From Candidatus Zipacnadia bacterium (GTDB taxonomy: Bacteria; Armatimonadota; Zipacnadia; Zipacnadales; Zipacnadaceae): 18,294 nucleotides of DNA. Of the stretch, positions 1 through 5,828 are shown piece after piece. The DNA lies in contig JALGTI010000022.1 of the NCBI GenBank assembly GCA_029821455.1, forward strand, positions 1 through 18,294. The letters are read 5' to 3'. A program made the position numbers and the translations under genes. The number at the start of each line of letters is the position of its first letter. The first letter of the stretch is position 1. The notes beneath the pieces are model-generated. The model did no database searches and had not been told where the DNA came from. It worked only from the letters and a program-made list of their open reading frames with translations.

Positions 1-931
1 TCCCAGAGCAGTTGGTCCATCACCACGCGCCCACGCATGGTAGAACCAGTTGGGCGCACAGGGGTAGAAGCCCAACTGGAAGCGGGGGTTGATCTTGTCT
101 ACCTCCGTGCGGAAGGGGCGGGCGATCCGCTCGTAGACCAACCCCTCCTGGGCCTCTAGGTACGCCTTGATGAGGCCCCGGCTCTCCAGCCACGACCAGC
201 GCTGCTCGGGCGGGATGGAGAGCGCTGTCACGTCAGTGGTCAGGCTGCCCGCCTTTCGCATCTCCTCGAGGACCGCGGGAAAGGTCTGGTCATCGAGGCT
301 GGAGTTGTTACGCCACATGAACTCCGGAGCGTATGTCTCCTCGTCGAACAGGAAGCCTTTGACGTTCGGGCACTCAAGGGATAGCTCTGCGTAGAACCTG
401 GCGGCGAGCAGCAGGCCGAGCCAGAAGCGGCGCTCGAGGGGCGCGGGCATGGCTACCTCCCCGCTCGCGCCATAGCGGACCGTCCCGCCGACGTATGCCT
501 TCACATATGGCGCCAGGTTCGTGATCTGCTGCCACTCGCTTATGTAAAGGAACTCGGTGAAGTAGACGTCGAGACCATAGCGCTGCGCGGTCCTAGCGAA
601 CTCCACATATTCGTTGCGATTATGGAGCGGCGTTTTCCTGGAGGGCTCAGTCTGCTTGAAGCCCGCGAAGGAGACCTCGCCCGTGGGGCCGACGTGTATC
701 TGGGCATCGGCGATGAGCCGGGGCCCGAAGAGGACGGCGTTCAGCCCGCCCGCTGCGGGCGTAGTTGGCGAACTCCTCCCTGGCCTCCCGCGTGCCAGTC
801 GAGGACATTGTCCAGCCCAGATGCAGGGGCCGGTCGTCAGCAGCCAGAGACGTGGTGGCAAGCAGCGCGCTGAACATCAGCGCCCCGTAGACGACCGGGC
901 TAAGATGAAGATTAGCTGGTGTTACAGACAT
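1..931 (-). pseudogene. Secreted protein, possibly TIM-barrel/glycosidase-like; frameshifted and cut by the window edge
   Basis: I do not recognise the family. Translation from the ATG at 931 gives a signal peptide (hydrophobic stretch ending near LATTSLA, then ADDRPLHLGW), followed by mature sequence up to EEFANYA at about 758. There the reading frame shifts. In the neighbouring minus frame coding continues without a stop from GGLNAVLFGPRLI down to base 1, where it leaves the window. This second part has phrases typical of a TIM-barrel hydrolase (YGLDVYFTEFLY, FLFDEETYAPEFM), but I cannot name catalytic residues with certainty. One extra C, or two missing bases, inside the palindrome at 747-761 would restore one frame. 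The gene starts 36 bases after the PL22 lyase stop on the same strand, with a weak AAGGG ribosome site, so it is probably co-transcribed and involved in the same sugar use. It may be a real pseudogene or a sequencing/assembly error. Confidence 0.7.
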
Positions 932-967
932 TGGTCGCGCCCTTCATTCCTCCGTCACTTGTCGAAG

Positions 968-2155
968 TTACCTCTCTGCATTGGAGGCTCCACCATGCGA
1001 ATTTGTGCGGCCAGATGGCTCTATCTTCGTGTCCTGCAGATCCGCAATGTCCAATAAGAAAAGGTGATTGGTCTGATTGGCCGGATCGCCGCCGGTGAAC
1101 AGAATGGACTTGCGGTCGGGAGTCACCCGTGGATGGAAGTGAGAGCGCTGTCCCAGCCAATATGTTTTCATATCTGACAGAAGCAGGACTGGCTCATTCG
1201 GCCTGTCTGACACCAGAGCCGGGAAGAAGTAAATGGCGTGCACATCGGTCCTGCTATCGTGGCTTTCGTAGAACCACAGGCGCCCTTCGGGGTCACATCC
1301 CGTATGCACGTAGCCTGGCAGGCCAAGCTCGTATTCGCTTCGGACGTGCGTGTCCGGATCGTAGATCCCGCCGATGTGATTGGCCACCTCATACATAATG
1401 CCTCTGGCAGTCGCCGGATAGTGGCATGTGCGGTCCTTCTGGTCCTGCGTGCGCAGGTGTTGGTAATGGCCGCCGTCTAGATCGGTCATCAAGATGCCCT
1501 CTTCGGTGGCCGGATGGCAGAATAGGATCCTCCGGTCGTCGTAGAAGTTGCTGTGCGTCAACCAGGAGTTGATCTGCACCAGAGTCCTTGTCTCTCCACT
1601 CGCCAAGTCAAGGACATCGAGTCTCACGCCTTGGGCCTCTTCGCGCTTCGGCTCTGTGCCTGTGCCCACACTCGCCTCCCACCACTGTCTGTCAGCATGG
1701 GGGAAGACAAACCACTTCCCATCCGGGCTCACGCCAGTCAACCCACACGGTACCCGGTCCTCGGGCAGCGTGAACAGCAGACGGTCTGCCAGTGTGCGTA
1801 TGTTCACAGCGCGGATGTCGTTTGAAACGAAGTAGATGACCTCATCAGTCACCGTGTTGAGGGCGCTCATCTGATCGCGCACTCCCCACCCGGGCTCCTG
1901 CAGCCACGGGCCCCACAGCGAGTTCGGCGTTCTCGCCTCGGTCAGTCTCCTGGTGACGCCTGTTTCGACGTCGAGGCTGTACATCTGCACTTCATCGGCC
2001 TGGTGGCGATAGAAGACGACGCTTGTGGCATCGGCGGTCATCGAAGGGATGTAGTAGTAGAGGGGGTAGTCGAAGCAGTCCCCTGACGTCAGTTGGACTA
2101 GCTTCCTTCCGGTCTGGGCATCCGTCAGTTCCCTTCGCCCTGATGTGATTGACAT
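968..2155 (-). CDS. ogl: Oligogalacturonate lyase (polysaccharide lyase family 22)
   Basis: Cytoplasmic enzyme that cleaves short oligogalacturonates from pectin by beta-elimination, giving 5-keto-4-deoxyuronate. The 395-residue length is normal for this seven-bladed propeller family. Blade-type repeats (LDVETGVTRRLT, LDLASGETRTLV, LFLLDIADL) run through the protein. The manganese site known from Yersinia Ogl appears intact: H284 in YVHTGCDPEG, and Q336, H339 and H341 in GQRSHFHPR. H245 in TCHYP is a candidate for the catalytic base. There is no signal peptide, as expected for a cytoplasmic enzyme. The start is fixed by a GGAGG ribosome site at 2162-2166, six bases before the ATG. The downstream partner is the frameshifted secreted protein. 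A dyad at 2203-2220 lies where an operator could sit. Family assignment is confident; exact substrate length is not seen from sequence. Confidence 0.92.
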   Translation of the reverse strand: MSITSGRRELTDAQTGRKLVQLTSGDCFDYPLYYYIPSMTADATSVVFYRHQADEVQMYSLDVETGVTRRLTEARTPNSLWGPWLQEPGWGVRDQMSALNTVTDEVIYFVSNDIRAVNIRTLADRLLFTLPEDRVPCGLTGVSPDGKWFVFPHADRQWWEASVGTGTEPKREEAQGVRLDVLDLASGETRTLVQINSWLTHSNFYDDRRILFCHPATEEGILMTDLDGGHYQHLRTQDQKDRTCHYPATARGIMYEVANHIGGIYDPDTHVRSEYELGLPGYVHTGCDPEGRLWFYESHDSRTDVHAIYFFPALVSDRPNEPVLLLSDMKTYWLGQRSHFHPRVTPDRKSILFTGGDPANQTNHLFLLDIADLQDTKIEPSGRTNSHGGASNAER

Positions 2156-2202
2156 GTGTGGCCTCCGGGATGACCCATATCAGACTGGGGCCCTTCTGTT
2201 GT

Positions 2203-2220
2203 TGGCTAACCGGCCAGCCA
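2203..2220. promoter_or_regulatory. Dyad-symmetric site, possible operator of the lyase operon
   Basis: TGGCT-aa-CCGG-cc-AGCCA reads the same on both strands at 14 of 18 positions, with a central CCGG. It lies 48-65 bases upstream of the lyase start codon, a usual place for a repressor site. Size and symmetry would suit a LacI-type regulator, but no regulator gene is in the window, so the role is a guess. Confidence 0.3.
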
Positions 2221-2404
2221 TTCACAGCCGCATTTCCCTTCCCGCGCCGCACCAACCTTCGCATCTGGCCGCAGAGGACGAGAACGCGAGGGTGTTGTCG
2301 GCATTGATGGCACTCCGTGGGGCGTCGATTGCCCGGCGAGCTTGGCGAGACACGTGACGACTCTTCCGTCCCGGCAGAAACGCCGTGACCGTTGGTGTTA
2401 TGGC

Positions 2405-2437
2405 GGCAAGCCTACGCGACCATAATCGCGGCTTGCC
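2405..2437. repeat. Inverted repeat with an 11-bp stem
   Basis: GGCAAGC (2405-2411) pairs with GCTTGCC (2431-2437), and CGCG (2415-2418) pairs with CGCG (2427-2430). This leaves a 3-base bulge and an 8-base loop. No T-run follows on either strand, so it is not a typical intrinsic terminator. It could be a regulator site or a leader-RNA hairpin of the 2682 operon. Confidence 0.45.
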
Positions 2438-2665
2438 CAGTGCGGCTGTCGCCGGGAGCCACTTGGCGTGGCCAGCAGTCCAGTGGCAGTTCAGGGCGCC
2501 ATGTGCTCAGGCACGATTGGTTTTCGACATCCACAAACCTTTCTCCCGCCAATACGGGACAGCGGCTCTGCATCCTAAGGAGCTGAATGCCTTCCGACGT
2601 AGGCGGGAGATCTCTTCCAGCAGGTATTTCGCACAACGAACGCGAACCGTAAGAGTTAGCTTATG

Positions 2666-2673
2666 AAAGGAGG
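2666..2673 (+). promoter_or_regulatory. Strong ribosome binding site that fixes the start at 2682
   Basis: AAAGGAGG lies eight bases before the ATG at 2682. The in-frame GTG at 2673 overlaps this site and the TTG at 2676 is too close to it, so neither can be the start. Confidence 0.8.
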
Positions 2674-2681
2674 TGTTGGAG

Positions 2682-2990
2682 ATGGTGGTTTCGTTCAGCG
2701 TGGTGCCACTTGGCACCGGCACGGAATACAAGGAACAGATTGCCGAGATGCTGCGCGTTATTGACCAGTCGGGTCTGCCGTATCGCCTCGGCGCGATGGC
2801 CACCGAGATAGAGGGCGACTGGGACGAGGTGATGCCGGTTATCAAAGCAGCCCATGACGTTGGCCGCACATTCAGCGGACGCGTATTGACCCACATCGCC
2901 ATTGATGACCGCGAGGGAGTCACTGGTCGCCTTGAGGGCAAGGTCAAGGATGTCGAGGCGATTGTCGGCAAGAAGCTGGAGAGGGAATAG
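2682..2990 (+). CDS. MTH1187-type (UPF0045) thiamine-binding protein
   Basis: A 102-residue cytoplasmic protein of the MTH1187/YqgV family, whose members fold as ferredoxin-like oligomers and are reported to bind thiamine or related pyrimidines. Family features visible are the start VVSFSVVPLGTG, the central PYRLGAMATEIEGDWDEVMPVIKAAH and a charged C-terminal helix (KVKDVEAIVGKKLE). The ATG at 2682 is chosen because AAAGGAGG precedes it at ideal distance. The stop is three bases before the next gene's ATG, so the two are almost certainly translated from one transcript. That neighbour belongs to the superfamily that includes thiamine-phosphate kinase, which fits a thiamine or small-ligand role. 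No enzyme activity should be assumed. Confidence 0.85.
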   Translation: MVVSFSVVPLGTGTEYKEQIAEMLRVIDQSGLPYRLGAMATEIEGDWDEVMPVIKAAHDVGRTFSGRVLTHIAIDDREGVTGRLEGKVKDVEAIVGKKLERE

Positions 2991-2993
2991 TCA

Positions 2994-4046
2994 ATGGATG
3001 CCAACAGCAGAGTCGGCAAGATAGACCTGGCGACCTTCGAGACCTTTTTGCTCAAGCGGCTGGGTTCGCGGAATGATAAGGTGCTGGTGGGCCCACTTAC
3101 CGGTGTTGACGCGGCTGTTATTGAGATTGGTGGCAAGGCTGTGGTTATCGCTGAGGACCCGATTTTCCCAGCGGTCGGTCTGCCGCTTGAGACCTTCGGC
3201 TGGTTCACAGTGCACATTGGCGCCAGCGATGTGGCGGTGATGGGCGTCAAGCCTGAGTTGGCCAGCTATTCGCTGCTGATGCCCCCAGGCACCCCGAATG
3301 AGGACTTCGAAACCATCGTCGAAGCCATCCACCAGGCGGCCCTGGAGCTGGACATCGCTATTATTGGCGGCCACACAGGCTATTACCCGGTGGTGACGGT
3401 ACCAATCATCGGCGGTATCACCGTGATTGGCATCGGAGAGCCTGACGAGGTCGTGACCCCGGCCGGAGCCAAGGCGAACGATGTCGTCCTGATGACCAAG
3501 GGCCCGGCAATTGAAGCCACTGGCCTTCTGGCTGTGCTCTACGAGGATGACCTGCGGCGCGCTTATGGTGACGAGATCACCGAGGCGGCCCTAGCGCGTT
3601 GCGATGACATCACAGTGGTCAAGGACGCGCTCACAGCCAAGGCCGCCGGGCCGGTAACGGCCATGCATGATGCCACGGAAGGCGGCGTCCTTGGCGGCTT
3701 GTGGGAGATCGCCGCAGCCAGCGGTGTGGGAATGGAGATCGAGGAGCACTTGATGCCGTCGCCGCCGGAGGTTGAGGCTCTTTGCAGTATGCTGTCTATA
3801 GATCCCCTAGCTGCCATCGCCGAGGGCACGCTGCTTATTACCGTATCCGCAGAGACTGCGCCCGGCATCGTCGCTGCGCTGGAAGCCGAGAGAATCTCGT
3901 GCGCGCAGGTCGGGCACGTGATTGCAGACTCATCCAGGCGGGTCATCGCCCGGCGCGACGGCCAGGTCAGTGAGCTCGGCGTACCTGACCAGGATCCGTT
4001 CTGGCCGGCATTCTTTGCCGGCGTGGAAAAACTGGGCTCCGAGTAA
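2994..4046 (+). CDS. AIR synthase-related ATP-binding protein (PurM/HypE/ThiL superfamily)
   Basis: A 350-residue cytoplasmic protein of the superfamily that includes PurM, PurL, SelD, ThiL and HypE. The N-terminal half carries acidic and glycine motifs for metal-ATP: GVDAAVIEI (37-45), IAEDPIF (52-58), GASDVAVMGVKPELA (76-90) and GGHTGYYP (125-132). The C-terminal half has the usual HDATEGGVLGGLWEIA segment (225-240). HypE ends in a conserved cysteine that is carbamoylated. This protein ends LGSE with no such cysteine, and no hyp or hydrogenase genes are near, so HypE function is unlikely. A ribosome site GGAGAGGG (2978-2985) precedes the ATG, three bases after the thiamine-binding-type gene. 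That pairing makes a ThiL-like or other small-molecule kinase role plausible, but the reaction is unknown. Confidence 0.85.
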   Translation: MDANSRVGKIDLATFETFLLKRLGSRNDKVLVGPLTGVDAAVIEIGGKAVVIAEDPIFPAVGLPLETFGWFTVHIGASDVAVMGVKPELASYSLLMPPGTPNEDFETIVEAIHQAALELDIAIIGGHTGYYPVVTVPIIGGITVIGIGEPDEVVTPAGAKANDVVLMTKGPAIEATGLLAVLYEDDLRRAYGDEITEAALARCDDITVVKDALTAKAAGPVTAMHDATEGGVLGGLWEIAAASGVGMEIEEHLMPSPPEVEALCSMLSIDPLAAIAEGTLLITVSAETAPGIVAALEAERISCAQVGHVIADSSRRVIARRDGQVSELGVPDQDPFWPAFFAGVEKLGSE

Positions 4047-4052
4047 CCTGAA

Positions 4053-4109
4053 CGTCAAGGACCGCCTGCGTTAACTCCTGTAAACAGGCAGGCATCGGCG
4101 GACTTGACG
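4053..4109 (+). repeat. Structured intergenic element with nested inverted repeats
   Basis: CGTCAAG (4053-4059) pairs with CTTGACG (4103-4109). Inside it GCCTGC (4064-4069) pairs with GCAGGC (4088-4093), and a small CCTG/CAGG hairpin sits within the inner loop. CCGCC (4062-4066) can alternatively pair with GGCGG (4097-4101), so two folds compete. It lies just after the AIR-synthase-like stop and 57 bases before the adaptor gene. No T-run follows. It may be a transcription attenuator, a processing site or a leader RNA of the ABC operon. Confidence 0.45.
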
Positions 4110-4166
4110 GCGAACTGTGGTCTCAGACTGGTCCTGGCGGGGCAACAGACATCACCATAACTTCGG

Positions 4167-5102
4167 GTGCCCGATATGATTGAGTGGACAAAACGCCGTA
4201 AGTGGCTCATTGCCATTGTGGCGGCTGTTTTGGTGGTTCTGGTAGTACTGGTGGCCCGCAGGGGCGGCCACCAAGTGATGGTCACGAAGGCATCTGTGGG
4301 ATCACTGAACCTGCGGATTGCGGCTTCGGGCCTGGTGGAGGCTGGCAGCACCGACCTGGCCTTTGAGAGCACGGGCAAGATCGTCAACCTCTATGTGCAG
4401 GAGGGCGATGTTGTGGACCGGTCGGAGATCCTTGCCCGGATTGAGCCAATCGGCACCGTGCCAGGCGTCCCGGGCGGCTCCGATGTCATCCAGGCCCCCT
4501 ATGATGGCACGGTTGTGGACATCTACTTCAGGGCGGGCACAGTGGTTGCGCCGGGTCAGCCGGTTCTGAGAGTGGTATCAGCAGCGCCGCCGTGGGTAAC
4601 GGCTTTCATTGACAGCGAAGATGCTACGCACATCAAGCCGGGCCACAGGTTCCGCTGCCGGGCCGGCGGTTACCTGAGCGAACCGTGGGAGATCGTCGTG
4701 CGCGCCGTCGGCGAGGAGGCCGTACCACGCCGTGACCTGCCGGGATCGTCCAGCCAGGTGCGTGTCCGCTGTGAAGTTCTCAACCCGGCATTTTCACTTA
4801 CCCCCGGCACCGAGGTGGACATTGACGCGGAGGTGCCGCTTGTACAGAATGCTGTCCTCATCCCGGTCGCCGCTGTTGCACACGACGGCCCGGACAACTG
4901 GGTCTGGGTGGTCGAAGATGAGCGGGCACGTCGTCGGGAGGTTGAGCTCGGCCCCAATAACTTCGACCGCATCCAGATTCGCGCGGGCCTCAGGCCTGGT
5001 GATGTGGTTGTCGTGCAGGGCAAGCAGGGACTGAGCGACGGTCAGCCGGTAAAGGCAATCCCGATGCCGCCGATGGCCAATCAGGAACCGGGAGGGGCTT
5101 GA
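4167..5102 (+). CDS. Periplasmic adaptor / membrane fusion protein of an ABC exporter (HlyD/MacA-type)
   Basis: A 311-residue membrane-anchored adaptor: a short basic cytoplasmic N-terminus (KRRK), one transmembrane helix at about 14-30, then an extracytoplasmic region. A split biotinyl-lipoyl-like domain is visible: ESTGKIVNLYVQEGDVVDRSEILARI (about 67-92) and VIQAPYDGTVVDIYFRAGTVVAPGQPVLRV (about 107-136). Beta-barrel and membrane-proximal domains follow (TPGTEVDIDAEVPLVQNAVLIPVAAV and GLRPGDVVVVQG). Only about 15 residues separate the two lipoyl halves, so the alpha-helical hairpin that docks TolC-like channels in MacA is absent. The start is GTG 4167, with ATG 4176 as an equal alternative; neither has a strong ribosome site. 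The ATPase gene follows after three bases, so the three genes to 8226 form one operon. The exported substrate is unknown. Confidence 0.82.
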   Translation: MPDMIEWTKRRKWLIAIVAAVLVVLVVLVARRGGHQVMVTKASVGSLNLRIAASGLVEAGSTDLAFESTGKIVNLYVQEGDVVDRSEILARIEPIGTVPGVPGGSDVIQAPYDGTVVDIYFRAGTVVAPGQPVLRVVSAAPPWVTAFIDSEDATHIKPGHRFRCRAGGYLSEPWEIVVRAVGEEAVPRRDLPGSSSQVRVRCEVLNPAFSLTPGTEVDIDAEVPLVQNAVLIPVAAVAHDGPDNWVWVVEDERARRREVELGPNNFDRIQIRAGLRPGDVVVVQGKQGLSDGQPVKAIPMPPMANQEPGGA

Positions 5103-5105
5103 GGC

Positions 5106-5828
5106 GTGGCGGGCCTGGCATCGGAAAATTCACCTGCGCTGATCGCGCGTGATGTCTGGAAGCAGTACACGCTGGGGGATGTGACTGTGGATGCTCTGCG
5201 GGGTATTGATCTTGAGCTACCCGCAGGGCGTTTTGTGGTTCTTGTGGGCCCCAGTGGCTCAGGCAAGACGACCGTTCTCAACCTCGCCGGTGGACTGGAC
5301 GTTCCCACCAAGGGCCAGCTGACTATGCTCGGTCAGCACCTGACCGAGTTGAACGAGGAGCAGCTCACCACCTACCGTCGCGAGAGTGTCGGCTTCGTCT
5401 TCCAGATGTTCAATCTAGTCCCCACGCTGACGGCACTGGAAAATGTGCGCCTGGTGGCTCAGCTTGTCGGCAATGATGAACTCTCTGCCGAACTCATCGC
5501 GGCCGTGGGCCTGGCAGATAGGGCCGATCAGCTCCCCTCGCAGCTCAGCGGCGGCGAGCAGCAGCGCGTCGCCATTGCACGCGCCCTCGTCAAACAGCCG
5601 GAGCTTTTGCTGGCTGACGAACCGACTGGTGCGCTAGATTTTGAGACTGGCTGCGAGGTGCTCTCCCTGTTGTGGGAGGAGACACGCAACCGTGGTATGA
5701 CCGTCATTATGGTCACTCATAACACTGCCTTTGCCAAGATGGGTGACATCGTTGTTCGTCTGCGCAGTGGTGAAGTCGTGGAGGTGAGCCCAGGTGAGGC
5801 CTCCCACCCGAGCGAAATCACCTTCTGA
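5106..5828 (+). CDS. ABC transporter ATPase (MacB/LolD-type)
   Basis: A 240-residue soluble nucleotide-binding subunit that powers the permease encoded next. All ATPase motifs are present: Walker A GPSGSGKT (48-55), Q-loop VFQMFNLVPTLTALENV (about 98-114), signature LSGGEQQRVAIARAL (147-161), Walker B LLLADEP (167-173) and switch histidine H205 in MVTHN. The NLVPTLTALENV and GALD segments are typical of the LolD/MacB/FtsE group, which serves lipoprotein traffic, macrolide or peptide export and cell-envelope remodelling. The GTG start at 5106 follows GGGAGGGG (5090-5097) at good distance, three bases after the adaptor stop. The 3' end overlaps the likely permease start. Function is clear; substrate is not. 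Confidence 0.93.
   Translation: MAGLASENSPALIARDVWKQYTLGDVTVDALRGIDLELPAGRFVVLVGPSGSGKTTVLNLAGGLDVPTKGQLTMLGQHLTELNEEQLTTYRRESVGFVFQMFNLVPTLTALENVRLVAQLVGNDELSAELIAAVGLADRADQLPSQLSGGEQQRVAIARALVKQPELLLADEPTGALDFETGCEVLSLLWEETRNRGMTVIMVTHNTAFAKMGDIVVRLRSGEVVEVSPGEASHPSEITF

Larger units (their letters stand above)
2156..2681. other. Divergent intergenic region between the PL22 lyase and the thiamine-binding-type gene
   Basis: This 526-base stretch separates the minus-strand lyase operon from the plus-strand gene at 2682. Open frames inside it lack ribosome sites and recognisable protein content. It holds the lyase ribosome site (2162-2166), a dyad at 2203-2220, a strong hairpin at 2405-2437 and the downstream gene's ribosome site (2666-2673). 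I see no convincing -35/-10 pair on either strand, although both promoters should lie here. Confidence 0.6.

Noticed and set aside
614..1057. Plus-strand open frames over 614-1057
   Set aside because: They run opposite to the secreted protein and the lyase end, have odd composition and no ribosome site.
2507..3250. Minus-strand frame of 247 codons
   Set aside because: It is antisense to the thiamine-binding-type and AIR-synthase-like genes, is serine/threonine-rich in the way of a mirrored frame, and has no recognisable domain.
2994..4046. Calling this gene hypE
   Set aside because: The essential C-terminal cysteine is missing and no hydrogenase maturation genes are nearby.
4104..4140. TTGACG as a -35 box for the exporter operon
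   Set aside because: No acceptable -10 box lies 16-19 bases downstream, and the hexamer is already part of the inverted repeat.
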